From assembly GCF_009176975.1 (NCBI RefSeq), contig NZ_WEZG01000002.1, positions 1-64,000 on the forward strand: 64,000 nucleotides of DNA, given 5' to 3'. Source of the stretch: Aureimonas psammosilenae. Lineage in GTDB: Bacteria; Pseudomonadota; Alphaproteobacteria; Rhizobiales; Rhizobiaceae. The position numbers and the translations under genes are program-made. Of this stretch, positions 11,522-20,488 are shown piece after piece. Position 1 is the stretch's first letter. Every line of letters begins with the position of its first letter. The notes below the pieces were generated by a model. It was not told the DNA's origin and did not search any database. It worked only from the letters and a program-made list of their open reading frames with translations.

Positions 11522-12550
11522 CTATCGTTTGCTCGGAACAACAACCGCCTGCAGGCGGCCGGCGATGTTGGCCGCGTGGCGACGCCAACGGGCAAGCCGC
11601 GTGTTCCGGCGACGGGCTTCGGAGAAGTCGATCAGCTCGTCCACCATGTTGTAATGGCCTTTCTGCGCTTCCGGCAGGTCGCCGCGCTCCACGCGGTCCA
11701 CGAGTTCCGGCAGGCGTTTGAAGAATTCCGGCGAGCGCAGCGGCGGATGGAGGCTCCAGCGGCCCGTGCCCGACCCCAGGAAGTCGACGCGCTTCAACCC
11801 GCGCTCGGCCATGCTCTCGCTGAGGATTCGCTCCAACTCGATCATCTTCGGAGAGTTGCCGAGAAGAAGGGCATGCGCGCGCTCCTTCAGGCTCGGCCGG
11901 CGTGCCTGCAACGGTCCGCCGAGACGCTGGCGCAGGAGCTTCACGTTCACCACGAAGATGCGCGTGCTGACGGTGTCGAAGTCGTGTGTCGGCGTTTCGC
12001 CCTCGACGCGCCGGGCCGTGCCGCCCTTCCAATGGTCGCCATGGCCGTGGATCGTGCCGTCCGGTCGGGGCGGACCGGGCAGGGGACCGGCGAAGGCGTA
12101 GGTCTCGTTCCCTTCCAGAAGCGCGACCGCCTCGTCCAGCCACGTCGCGCTGTCGCCGCCGAAGAACATGTCGCCGTCGAAATGGACGACGTAATCGGCT
12201 TGCGTTTTCCAGATGCCGTAGAGGTAGGAATAAAGCGGGCTGCCGTTCCAGGCCTTCATCGGAACGTCGTCGAGATCGAAGAAGAACCGCGCGACGGCAG
12301 CGCGTGCGGCGGGTGAGGCGTCGACCTCGTCGACGACCACTTTGGGATGGTGGAGCGCGATCTCTCTCAAGAGAGTCCGGGTCTTGGTCAACTTACGGTC
12401 GAAATCCGACGAAGCATAATGCCCGCCTTTGCTTTGATGCAGATCGACGGTGACATGAATTCGTTCGACCTGGGGACCCCAGACCTTGATCTGATGAGGC
12501 AACAGAACGGGAAGATGGCCGATATCATTGGGATGAATATTGACCTGCAT
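11522..12550 (-). CDS. Putative glycosyltransferase (GT-A-like, DxD motif)
   Basis: From the ATG at 12550 the protein is 342 residues: MQVNIHPNDIGHLPVLLPHQ, a segment starting ERIHVTVDLHQSKGG, then YVVHFDGDMFFGG at about residues 122-134, whose DGD is the metal/nucleotide-sugar motif of GT-A enzymes. The open frame continues upstream to 12721 with atypical composition, so the shorter start is chosen. It stops 52 bp before the WecG-family gene starts and is transcribed with it. It probably adds one sugar of the polymer repeat. I cannot name the family. Confidence 0.65.
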   Translation of the reverse strand: MQVNIHPNDIGHLPVLLPHQIKVWGPQVERIHVTVDLHQSKGGHYASSDFDRKLTKTRTLLREIALHHPKVVVDEVDASPAARAAVARFFFDLDDVPMKAWNGSPLYSYLYGIWKTQADYVVHFDGDMFFGGDSATWLDEAVALLEGNETYAFAGPLPGPPRPDGTIHGHGDHWKGGTARRVEGETPTHDFDTVSTRIFVVNVKLLRQRLGGPLQARRPSLKERAHALLLGNSPKMIELERILSESMAERGLKRVDFLGSGTGRWSLHPPLRSPEFFKRLPELVDRVERGDLPEAQKGHYNMVDELIDFSEARRRNTRLARWRRHAANIAGRLQAVVVPSKR

Positions 12551-12778
12551 GGCGCGCAGCACGATGGGAATCCTTCTGAGCTTGGCCTCAACTCCCTTTG
12601 CTACAGGCGCCGCCAGGGCTTGTCCATCATCGCACTCGCCCCCGTTCGGTCCATGCCACGGAAAAGACAAGACCAATTGCGTCCTTGCATGAGGTGGCCG
12701 ACCGTGCAAAAGCCCGAGCACGCCGTTCTGTGAGCGAGCGGGCGCCTTTCGCGGTGAGAGAAGTCACGGAATGAATCC

Positions 12779-14035
12779 ATGCTGAACCGCGCCGCCCTCG
12801 CTCGGCTCAAGCGGTCCAATCTGGGCGGCAATTTCTTCGTTTACGCCACGGATTACGGTCTGCGGATCGTCGTTCAGCTCGGTTACTTCCTGATCATCTC
12901 CCGGTCGCTCGGGCCGGCGGGTTACGGAACCTTCGCGGGCTTCACCGCCATCACCGCCTTCGTGTCGACCTTTGTCGGCATCGGCTGCGATCAGGTGCTG
13001 ATCCGTCACGTGGCGCGCGACGGTATTCCTTTCGGCCAAGCCTTCGGCAACGCGCTGACATCGGTGCTGATCTCCCTGCCGGTGCTTCTGCCGCTCGTCG
13101 TGGTCGCCACCTTGATGCTGCATTTCGAGGGCCTGCCGCTCGATGCGATCCTGATGGTGGCCGTCGCCGAACTCGTGCTCTACCGCCTCGTGTCGCTCTG
13201 CAACGCCTGTTTCCAGGCGCATGAGAAGGCGCGGCAGCAATTCGTCATCAACGTGTCGGTGCTGATCATCCGGCTGATCGCGGCCTTCATGGCCTGGCAG
13301 TTCTTCGATCCGCTGACCCTCCAGATCTGGTCGGCCTGGTATCTGGCGGGCGCCGTTGTGGCGGTGTGCCTCGCGCTCGGCATGGTGCTCACCCAGCTTG
13401 GGCGGCCCGTTCTCGTGCTGAAGCCCTGCGATCTCGGCGACGGCTTCATCTACGCCCTGGAATTCGCTTCCATCGCGGGCTTGAGGGATCTCGACAAGCC
13501 GCTCGTGGTGCAGACGCTGGATGCGACGGCGGGCGGCCATTACACCGCCGCGTTCCGCATCGTGGATACGGCCTGCGTGCCGATCCGCGCCCTTCTGTCG
13601 GCCACCTATACCCGCTACTTCCACCACAGCCGGAAGGGCACGTCGGAAGCCTTCGCCTTCGCCCGGAAGGTCTTGCCGGTGATGGGCGGCGTGTCGCTGG
13701 CGGTCGGGCTCGGGCTTCTCGTCGGCGCGCCTTTCGTGCCGCTTCTGATCGGCGAGCAATATCGCGAGGCGGTGCCGATCATCCAGATCCTTTGCCTTTA
13801 TCCCTTCACGCTCGGCGTGTCGGCGATGGGTGGCGACGTATTGCGTGCGCTCGGTATGCAGAAGGCGCGCATGATCGTCATGATCTTCTCCACCGTCACC
13901 TATCTGCCGATGGTCTGGGTGGGAGCCACCTATCTCGGCATCGCGGGAGCCGCCGTCGCCCGGCTCGTCAGCCAGATCCTCCTTCTCGCCGCGACGAGCT
14001 TCATTGTGGTGCGCGCCGGAAAGGCGGAAAGCTAG
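12779..14035 (+). CDS. Polysaccharide flippase, Wzx-type (MOP superfamily)
   Basis: This 418-residue protein with about 12 membrane segments is predicted to flip undecaprenyl-linked repeat units to the periplasmic face. The N-terminal FVYATDYGLRIVVQLGYFL and the RSLGPAGYGTFAGF motif are typical of oligosaccharide flippases. It is divergent from the glycosyltransferase at 11522-12550; the roughly 230-bp gap between them should hold promoters for both directions. With the two ligase-type proteins at 36467-40634 and the ExoP-like kinase it forms a Wzx/Wzy-style system. Confidence 0.85.
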   Translation: MLNRAALARLKRSNLGGNFFVYATDYGLRIVVQLGYFLIISRSLGPAGYGTFAGFTAITAFVSTFVGIGCDQVLIRHVARDGIPFGQAFGNALTSVLISLPVLLPLVVVATLMLHFEGLPLDAILMVAVAELVLYRLVSLCNACFQAHEKARQQFVINVSVLIIRLIAAFMAWQFFDPLTLQIWSAWYLAGAVVAVCLALGMVLTQLGRPVLVLKPCDLGDGFIYALEFASIAGLRDLDKPLVVQTLDATAGGHYTAAFRIVDTACVPIRALLSATYTRYFHHSRKGTSEAFAFARKVLPVMGGVSLAVGLGLLVGAPFVPLLIGEQYREAVPIIQILCLYPFTLGVSAMGGDVLRALGMQKARMIVMIFSTVTYLPMVWVGATYLGIAGAAVARLVSQILLLAATSFIVVRAGKAES

Positions 14036-14048
14036 AAGCACGACGGTC

Positions 14049-14074
14049 CGGGGGAAAAATCTACCCCCGCTTTT
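14049..14074 (+). terminator. Possible rho-independent terminator after the flippase gene
   Basis: CGGGGG (14049-14054) pairs with CCCCCG (14064-14069) across a 9-base A-rich loop and is followed by CTTTT. It separates the flippase gene from the spike-like gene pair. Confidence 0.5.
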
Positions 14075-14116
14075 CCGGGCGCCTTCATCATGCGCCTCCG
14101 ATCACGGAGGTTCCCC

Positions 14117-14404
14117 ATGAGCAGAACGCTGTCCTACCGCTCCACGTCGCCGAGCCACCCCGCCCGCGCCGCCGTTCTCGTCAAGCCGGAAGACAACAAC
14201 GACCTCGCCGAGGAGGCCAAGGCGCTGCGCATCTGGAATCCGGGTAGCGGGGCGGCCGTGATCCGCGTCCTGCCGCTCGACGCCGATATGGGCGTGCTGG
14301 CGCTGACGGTGCCGCCCGGCCTGACCGTCGAGCCCTTGATGGTGCGCCGAGTGCTGCAAACCGGCACCGAGCCCGCCCTCGTCATCCATGCCCTGCAGCG
14401 CTGA
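14117..14404 (+). CDS. GTA head-spike base protein-like (Rcc01079/GhsA family)
   Basis: This is a small protein of 95 residues. The pattern ALRIWNPGSGAAVIRVLP, then LTVPPGLTVEPLMVRRVLQTGT, matches my memory of the spike base proteins named after RCAP_rcc01079, which in Rhodobacter capsulatus gene transfer agents anchor the head spike. The start is decided by GGAGG at 14106-14110, six bases before ATG 14117; an in-frame ATG at 14090 has no such site. It is followed after three bases by an SGNH protein, the same pair order as rcc01079-rcc01080. No GTA capsid or tail genes are in the window. The family call is from recognition, not a search. Confidence 0.65.
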   Translation: MSRTLSYRSTSPSHPARAAVLVKPEDNNDLAEEAKALRIWNPGSGAAVIRVLPLDADMGVLALTVPPGLTVEPLMVRRVLQTGTEPALVIHALQR

Positions 14405-14407
14405 CCC

Positions 14408-15727
14408 ATGCTCGGCATCGGCTTTTCCCCCGCACTCCGACGCCAGCGCCCGACGCTGGTCTCGGTGCCGCCGCTTTATCTCGCCGCCAACCTGACGCGC
14501 GCCGCCTATGCGGTGGATGCGATTTCGGCGGAAGGCAATTCCCGGCGCGAGTCGAGGGCGCCGTTCTTTCTCGGCGGCGAACTGACGGAGATCTGGCTCG
14601 TTTATGCCAACTGGCATCTGCCGCTCGGCAACTGCGCCGAGGTTCCGACCGGCAATCCGGTGATGCTCGCGGCGGCGCTGGAACTGGAAGGCGTCACCGT
14701 GGAAGCGCCGAATGCCAGCCGCGCCGCACCACGCCGGATGGAGGACGGCGAGACCTTTCTAGCCGGGCCGTTTCGCGCCAGCGATTTCGGGCTCGACAGG
14801 TTCCGGCCGGTCGCCGATCCGCTCGGCCCGGCGGCGCATTTCGCGCGCACCTCCATGTGGGCGGATGTCGGGCAGAAACTGCCGCGCTCCGGCCAGTATC
14901 TGTCGGAAGCGCCGGCCTCTCGCGGGCATTACTCGCTCGCAGCGACGCATGTGCATCTGACCGGTCCGCTTGCCGGCGCCAATAACGGCGTCGCGCCGAG
15001 CCATATCGCCGTGATCGGCCGCCCGACGCCCGCCGCCGCGGCGAACTGGCGGGCGACGCTGGTGATCGGCGACTCGGTCTGCGAGGGCCAGGCCGACGCC
15101 TCGCCCTATCCGGCCGTTGCGCGCGGCGGGGGCTATGTGGCGCGGGCGCATTGGAACAACGGCGGTCGCCATCTGCCGCTCGCGCAGCTCGGCCGTCACG
15201 GTGGCAAGCTCGCCCATTATCGCGCCGGGGGCGCCGCGCGCCGCAGCATGGCGGCTTTCGCCACCCATGCGCTGCTGGCCTTCGGGGCGAACGATCTCTT
15301 CGTGCTCGCCGATGCCAATCTGGCAAGCCGGCAAGCGGCATTGAAGGCTGCGTGGCTCGCCGATCTCGATGCGGAGATCGCAGCTTTACGGGGAGCGGGC
15401 ATCCGCCATATCCGCGTCGCGCATGTGGGGCCGCGCACCACGTCGAGCGACCAATGGGCGACGTCGGTCAACCAGTCGCCGCAGGCCAACTGGCAGGCCG
15501 ACTTCGTGGCCTCGGTCAACGCCGAGATCGTTTCGCGCGTCCTCAACGGAAAAGCCAACGCGATCGACGCGGCTTTCGATGTCAACGCGCATTGGGGCGA
15601 AGGGGGAGGAAACGCCAAGTGGCTGGTCAACGGCGCCGCCAATCACCCGACAGGCGACGGCACCCACCCCAACTCGGCACTGATGGCGTCGGCCGGCGCG
15701 GGGCTGGCGGCGGCGGTTGCCGGCTGA
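14408..15727 (+). CDS. SGNH/GDSL-hydrolase-like head-spike fibre protein (Rcc01080/GhsB-like)
   Basis: The protein is 439 residues. An N-terminal beta-rich region (about 1-210) is followed by an SGNH hydrolase domain: VIGDSVCEG with nucleophile Ser223, FGANDL with Asn295 (block III), and DGTHPN with Asp417 and His420. All catalytic residues of an SGNH esterase are therefore present. There is no signal peptide, as expected for a particle component or cytoplasmic enzyme rather than a secreted one. Three bases separate it from the spike-base gene. The alternative is a polysaccharide O-deacetylase of the EPS pathway; the gene pair argues for the spike reading. Confidence 0.65.
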   Translation: MLGIGFSPALRRQRPTLVSVPPLYLAANLTRAAYAVDAISAEGNSRRESRAPFFLGGELTEIWLVYANWHLPLGNCAEVPTGNPVMLAAALELEGVTVEAPNASRAAPRRMEDGETFLAGPFRASDFGLDRFRPVADPLGPAAHFARTSMWADVGQKLPRSGQYLSEAPASRGHYSLAATHVHLTGPLAGANNGVAPSHIAVIGRPTPAAAANWRATLVIGDSVCEGQADASPYPAVARGGGYVARAHWNNGGRHLPLAQLGRHGGKLAHYRAGGAARRSMAAFATHALLAFGANDLFVLADANLASRQAALKAAWLADLDAEIAALRGAGIRHIRVAHVGPRTTSSDQWATSVNQSPQANWQADFVASVNAEIVSRVLNGKANAIDAAFDVNAHWGEGGGNAKWLVNGAANHPTGDGTHPNSALMASAGAGLAAAVAG

Positions 15728-15741
15728 TGGCCTCGCGGCCT

Positions 15742-16926
15742 TCAGGCCAGACGGCGGTCGAGATGCCGGCGAAGAGCCGGCATCTGCCGTTCGGTGACAA
15801 GCGAGAATGCAAAACTCAACACCACCGTCGCCACGATGCAGGCGACTACGGAGATCCAGACGGACGGCGTCAATGCCGGGTTCTCCTGCCAGCCGATGCC
15901 AAACCACTTTTCGGACAAGGTCGCGAAAAGGTTGATGAAAGGAACGTTCAGGCAGTAGAGCGAGAAGGAGAAGGCCGCGAGTTCCTGATGCGTCTTCGGG
16001 CGGCCGGGCGGGAAGAAGCGCCCGGACCGGCCATCGCGCAACGAGATCAGGAAGACGCAGAGCGTCAGCGCGATCACGTAGTCCGCCGTTATCCGCAGAT
16101 AGGGATGATCGGCGTTGAAGGCTTCGCGGAACAGAACGCGGTCGCTGAGAAACGCGCCGGCATAAACGACGAAGGCAAGGCGCTTCGGCACATGGCGCTT
16201 GAAGTCCGGCCAGGCGGCCGCGCCCGCGCCCATCGCCCACAGAACAAAGAAGATGATGAGATTGTGCTCGATCTGGATCGCGGTGAGCCCGACCAGAAGA
16301 CCGACCCCGAGGATCGCGAGCCGGTAGTCGGAGAATTTCACCGCGCAAGCCAGGAGCCCCGCCACGGCATAATACCAGAACTCGTTGAAAAGCGACCACA
16401 GCGAGCCGTTGCCGCCATAGGTCGGGCAAAGCGCCGTCTGCATGTAGACGAGGTTGCAGACGAAGTTCGCCGCGCCCGACCCTTCCAGCATGTTCTGGCG
16501 GAAGTCGGGGTCCATGAGGCCGTCGCCATGCCGGATCAGGAAGGAATTGATCAGAAAGGTGACGACAAGTGCCGGCACGAAGACCACCGTCAATCGTGTC
16601 AGCCGCTTGAAGGCGTAGTCCTCCGGATCGAAGCTCTGGCGACGCAGCGACCGGATGCATCCGCCGCCGACGAGATAGCCGCTGAGAACGAAGAAGGTGA
16701 GAACCGCCTGCCGGCCGAAGCCGGACAGAAAGGCGAAGGCGATATGTAGGGTGCTGGCGTCGGGGACTTCCGACACGCGCAGGAGCAATCGGTTCTGAAC
16801 ATGGGTCAGAAGCACGCCGAGCGCGGCCAGCCAGCGAATCGCATCCAGCCATGCGCTGACGGCTTCGGAATGCGCGAGCGCCAGACGGTGGGCCGAAACC
16901 TCCGCACCCTCGTTCGATACGATCAC
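15742..16926 (-). CDS. Acyltransferase 3 family membrane protein
   Basis: This is a 394-residue multi-pass protein of the OafA/ExoZ type that adds acetyl or similar groups to polysaccharide sugars. TM1 reads WLDAIRWLAALGVLLTH with the family arginine and histidine. Next come FFVLSGYLVGG, then the lumenal GNGSLWSLFNEFWYY segment, where the family usually has a W-L and E-W-Y pattern. About ten hydrophobic segments follow. It is convergent with the spike-like pair and lies downstream of the glycosyltransferase and acetyltransferase genes on the same strand. EPS decoration is the likely role. Confidence 0.88.
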   Translation of the reverse strand: MIVSNEGAEVSAHRLALAHSEAVSAWLDAIRWLAALGVLLTHVQNRLLLRVSEVPDASTLHIAFAFLSGFGRQAVLTFFVLSGYLVGGGCIRSLRRQSFDPEDYAFKRLTRLTVVFVPALVVTFLINSFLIRHGDGLMDPDFRQNMLEGSGAANFVCNLVYMQTALCPTYGGNGSLWSLFNEFWYYAVAGLLACAVKFSDYRLAILGVGLLVGLTAIQIEHNLIIFFVLWAMGAGAAAWPDFKRHVPKRLAFVVYAGAFLSDRVLFREAFNADHPYLRITADYVIALTLCVFLISLRDGRSGRFFPPGRPKTHQELAAFSFSLYCLNVPFINLFATLSEKWFGIGWQENPALTPSVWISVVACIVATVVLSFAFSLVTERQMPALRRHLDRRLA

Positions 16927-17075
16927 AAAGCCTCCGCCCAGGAAACGTCGCCGATCCCTTCCGGCATCGCACGATGCCGGTAATACATGCGCTTTCCAAT
17001 CGCGAGCGGATTTAGCCGGGAAGTGATGCCTGAGCTATTCGACCTCTCGGAATCGGTCTTCGGTGCCACGACATT

Positions 17076-18320
17076 TTATTTTGCCGTCAAAGCTTCCGCG
17101 ACATCGGCACGGTAGTTCGCGACCATGCGCTCCTTGTCGAACCGGGTGAACAGTTCCGAAGCCGAGGCGGTGAGGCGGGCCCTGTAGGCTTCGGTTTCGC
17201 GGTCCATGCGAAGGATCGCCGCCGCGACCGCGGCCGCATCGCCTTCGGGCACGCCGATGCTGACATCGAGATTGTCGAGATAGCCGTCGATACCGGTGCC
17301 TTTCGTATGCATCACCGGAATACCGGCGAAGAGGGCCTCGACATAGACCATGCCGAAGGTCTCGTTGCTGCTGGGAAGAAGAAGGCCGCGATAGGTGGGA
17401 AGCCGCTCGATCAGCGCGGCGTTGTCCAGCCGTCCGAGGAAGCGGACGTTCTCCTCGACACCGGCCTTCTTCACGAGGGCGCTTGCTGCGGCCTTCGATT
17501 CCTCCTTGCCGCTTCCCACGATGTCGAGCGCGATGCCGGGCCGCTCGCGCAGCGCCAGCGCCAAGCCGTCGAGCAACGTGTGGAGGCCCTTCTTGCGCCA
17601 GATGTCGAGATTCATGATCGTGACGAAACGGTTCCCGGCCGGAACGGTCGCGATCTCCGGCTTGATGTTGCGCACGATGTTGGGAAGGAGCCGCTCGTGC
17701 GGCATCGGGGGCACGTGGCGGTGGAACTCGTCACGGAACCACGCCGAAACGTGGTAGACGCGCTTGGCGTCGCGAACGATCCGGCGCAGCAAGGGGCGAT
17801 AGTCGGGCTTGCGGCGGAAGATCTTGGTTTCCACCTCGCCGCGCAGCGACACGAAGAACGGGATCTTGTACCAGCGCGACAGCACCCAGGCCGAGATGCC
17901 CTCGAAGCCGAGCTTGTGGGCGTGGATCAGATCCGGCCGAATGCCCTCCTGATCCAGAAGCTTGCGGATGCGGCGCGCGGCCAGCCACATGGAGGGGAAC
18001 AGCGCGATGCCGAAGGGCAGGCCGTGATAGCCGAAGGCGAAGACGCGCGAACCGTTCATCACCCCGCAATCGTGCAGATAGGTTTGGCGCGGATCGCTTT
18101 GGCGCGTCATGGACACGACGACCGTGTCGAAATCCTTCACGTGTTCCGCCACGAACCATTCGATCGCCGTGGTCGTGGACGCGCGATGCGGGTCGTTGAA
18201 GTCGATCGAAAGGTGAAGGATGGTCGGTCGGCCATCGTGCAAAACGGGTGTCTCCGGCGTCAGTAGAGTTGCGGGGGCGAGCGTCCTGCGGCGTGAAGCA
18301 GCTTGCCGAGGTTCAGCCAT
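17076..18320 (-). CDS. Glycosyltransferase family 4 protein
   Basis: This is a 414-residue GT-B enzyme. The N-terminal half has the acceptor-side HAHKLGFEGISAWVLS segment. The C-terminal half has VTIMNLDIWRKKGLHTLLDG, VRFLGRLDNAALIERL and the donor-binding ExxxxxxxE motif in SNETFGMVYVEALFAGIPV, as in WaaG/RfaB-type GT4 enzymes. The ATG at 18320 overlaps the upstream GT2 gene by 61 bases; a TTG at 18242 would avoid the overlap. It probably acts in building the EPS repeat. Confidence 0.9.
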   Translation of the reverse strand: MAEPRQAASRRRTLAPATLLTPETPVLHDGRPTILHLSIDFNDPHRASTTTAIEWFVAEHVKDFDTVVVSMTRQSDPRQTYLHDCGVMNGSRVFAFGYHGLPFGIALFPSMWLAARRIRKLLDQEGIRPDLIHAHKLGFEGISAWVLSRWYKIPFFVSLRGEVETKIFRRKPDYRPLLRRIVRDAKRVYHVSAWFRDEFHRHVPPMPHERLLPNIVRNIKPEIATVPAGNRFVTIMNLDIWRKKGLHTLLDGLALALRERPGIALDIVGSGKEESKAAASALVKKAGVEENVRFLGRLDNAALIERLPTYRGLLLPSSNETFGMVYVEALFAGIPVMHTKGTGIDGYLDNLDVSIGVPEGDAAAVAAAILRMDRETEAYRARLTASASELFTRFDKERMVANYRADVAEALTAK

Positions 18321-19153
18321 GCCTTCAACGCGGAGGACAGGGCGAGGTCCCGCCGGAACGGGGCAAGGGCGAGGGCGGCGGTGCCGCTGACCGCGAGTTT
18401 GGCGGCCGAGGAGGCGTAGAAGGCCGCGCGCCCCCCGGCCGGGCGGCCTTCCAGCATGATGGCCGCGAAGGTGTGGCCGCCGCGGGTATAGCGCCGGCGC
18501 AGATGGCCGACGCGAAGACGTTCCGGCGGCACGTTCTCGCTGACCGCGCCTTTCTCGGACGCCACCAGAACCTTGCCGCGCCGGTGCAGACGGCGGAAGA
18601 AATCGGTGTCCTCGCCGCCGGTGCGGCCGAACTCCTCGCGAAACAGGAGATCGGGAGCCGCTCCCCTGCGAAACAGGGCGTTCGAGGTCGCGCCCGTTTC
18701 GACGCGCTGTCCGTCGGTGCCGGGGGTCTTGCGGAAAACGCCGACCTTGGCGATCCAGGACGGCGCATCGACCGGGTAGATCGCCCGCACGGGACCGAAA
18801 ACGGCGTCGGCCTCGTGCCGCATGGCCGCATCTAGAAGCCCCGCGATCCAGTCGGGATCGGCGATCTCGTCGTCGTCGATGAAGGCCACGAACTCGCCGC
18901 TTGCTTGGGTCAGGGCGGCATTGCGGGCGATGGCGATGTTGCGCGCTCCGACGGGCACCACGGCAACGCGGAGCGCGGCGTCGGCCCGAGCCTCAACGAT
19001 CGGCGCGACGGCCTTGTCCAGGCTGTCGTCGGCGATCACGACATCGAGTTTCACGCCGTCCGGCAGGTGCTGGGCGGCGATGGACTGAAGCGTCGCGGCC
19101 AGCGATGGGCGGCCCGCCGAGGCGATCGCGACGGTGACGGTGGCTTCCCGCAT
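18260..19153 (-). CDS. Glycosyltransferase family 2 protein
   Basis: From ATG 19153 this is a 297-residue GT-A enzyme. It begins TVTVAIASAGRPSLAATLQS, followed by the nucleotide-binding VVIADDSLD, the DxD motif FVAFIDDDEIADPDW at about residue 93, and FGRTGGEDTDFFRRLHRRG with the catalytic-base ED pair. The start overlaps the upstream stop by one base (TGATG), showing coupling. The remaining open frame upstream of 19153 is the shadow of the neighbouring gene. Confidence 0.9.
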   Translation of the reverse strand: MREATVTVAIASAGRPSLAATLQSIAAQHLPDGVKLDVVIADDSLDKAVAPIVEARADAALRVAVVPVGARNIAIARNAALTQASGEFVAFIDDDEIADPDWIAGLLDAAMRHEADAVFGPVRAIYPVDAPSWIAKVGVFRKTPGTDGQRVETGATSNALFRRGAAPDLLFREEFGRTGGEDTDFFRRLHRRGKVLVASEKGAVSENVPPERLRVGHLRRRYTRGGHTFAAIMLEGRPAGGRAAFYASSAAKLAVSGTAALALAPFRRDLALSSALKAWLNLGKLLHAAGRSPPQLY

Positions 19154-19815
19154 CACCAGTCCTCGAAGGAGAAGCGATAGCGCCCGGCCGCCAGATCCTC
19201 CGAGATCGAGCGGATGGGCTTGGCCGGGAAGCCGGAAATCAGGCTTTCGTTCGCGTCGATCTTGGAAAACACGACGGAGCCGAGCGCGACGATATTGCGG
19301 TCGCCGATGCGGGCGCCCGGCGAAAAGCGCACGGCCGAGCCGATATAGTTGTTGCGGCCGATGACGATGTCGCGGTCGGTGACGCTCAGACCATGGGTCC
19401 AGAACTGGCTGCCATAGCCGGCGATCCACGAGCCGTCGCCGATTTCCACGAGGCCGAAGACATCGAAGAAGTGGTCGTTGAGGACGAGCGCCTTCTCGCC
19501 GATCACGAGGCGCGGCGTGTAGTTGCGATCGGCGAAGCGCGCCTGCGTGATATGCCAGGAAGACGAGAACCGGTTGTTGCGCCCGATGCGGGTATCGGCC
19601 CCGATCGTGACCGCGATCGGGCCCTTGAAGATGTTCAGCATTCCGATCCGGACATTGCGTCCGATCTTCATGCTGTCCACCGCCAAAAGGGTGAGGGGGC
19701 CGATCCGGGCGGAAGGATCGATCTCATGGCCGAGCAACCGGCACGCGGCCCAGCGGCGCAACCCGCTCGTCGGCATGATGGAAGCGAGAGCGGCCTTGAT
19801 GAGAACCGACTTCAT
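19153..19815 (-). CDS. Hexapeptide-repeat acyltransferase
   Basis: This 220-residue left-handed beta-helix protein has repeated I-G-x-x-x-x-I hexapeptides (IGRNVRIGMLNIFKG, IGADTRIGRNNRF, IGDGSWIAGYGSQF, IGRNNYIGSAVRFSPG, IGDRNIVALGSVV) and the common ending SGFPAKPIRSI. Such proteins O- or N-acetylate sugars using acetyl-CoA. The histidine in FWTHGLS could be catalytic. It is transcribed with the GT2 and GT4 genes and probably decorates the EPS repeat. Confidence 0.85.
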   Translation of the reverse strand: MKSVLIKAALASIMPTSGLRRWAACRLLGHEIDPSARIGPLTLLAVDSMKIGRNVRIGMLNIFKGPIAVTIGADTRIGRNNRFSSSWHITQARFADRNYTPRLVIGEKALVLNDHFFDVFGLVEIGDGSWIAGYGSQFWTHGLSVTDRDIVIGRNNYIGSAVRFSPGARIGDRNIVALGSVVFSKIDANESLISGFPAKPIRSISEDLAAGRYRFSFEDW

Positions 19816-19890
19816 TCGGTACCTTTCGTCGGGTGAACCCGTTGGAGGGGCTTGAGGCCGGGACCCGCGGGCGCAGGCCCCCGGTTGTCC

Positions 19891-20460
19891 TCAAGACGCC
19901 GCATCGATGCCCGTTTCCGTCACGGTGACGGGGGTCTCGAAAACCGCGGCCGGGATGGGCGTGCGCTGGCGGATCACCGCCGGCACGCCGATGGCCACGC
20001 AGCCGCTCGGCACGTCCTTCAGAACCACCGCATTAGCCCCGATCGACACGTCGTCGCCGATCACGATGCCGCCCAGGACCTTCGCGCCGGCCCCGACATT
20101 CACGCGGTTGCCGATCACCGGCACGTCGTTGGGGCGGTCCAGATGCCGGTTGCCGATCGTCACGCCCTGCCGGACGGTCACGTCGTCGCCGATCGTGACC
20201 TTGGAATGGATGATGATGCCGCCGAAATGCTCGATGGTGAAGCGCCGTCCGACTACCGCGTTCGGGCCAATATAGATACCGAACAGGATCTGCGAGACCT
20301 TCGACAGAACGACGTGCAGCGCCGCCCAGGGGTAGCGCACGATCCGCCAAGGCACGCGCTTGCGCGCCATGCCGAAGCGATGGATCTGCAACGCCCAGAA
20401 ACCCTGCGCCAGGAGGCCTTCGCGATAGGTGCGGTAATCCTCGCCGAGATGACTGAACAA
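19891..20460 (-). CDS. Serine-acetyltransferase-like (CysE-type) acetyltransferase
   Basis: This 189-residue protein pairs a short helical N-terminus (YREGLLAQGFWALQIHRFG) with a hexapeptide beta-helix: IGPNAVVGRRFTIEHFGGIIIH, IGDDVTVRQGVTIG, IGNRVNVGAGAKVLGGIVIGD and VPSGCVAIGVPAVI. The layout is that of CysE homologues found in polysaccharide loci rather than of the biosynthetic CysE, whose helical domain is longer. It lies 28 bp downstream of the RTX gene at 20489-21826 and on the same strand. It probably acetylates sugars. Confidence 0.82.
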   Translation of the reverse strand: MFSHLGEDYRTYREGLLAQGFWALQIHRFGMARKRVPWRIVRYPWAALHVVLSKVSQILFGIYIGPNAVVGRRFTIEHFGGIIIHSKVTIGDDVTVRQGVTIGNRHLDRPNDVPVIGNRVNVGAGAKVLGGIVIGDDVSIGANAVVLKDVPSGCVAIGVPAVIRQRTPIPAAVFETPVTVTETGIDAAS

Positions 20461-20488
20461 AAGCTGCGCGTTCCTTCTGGAATGGACC

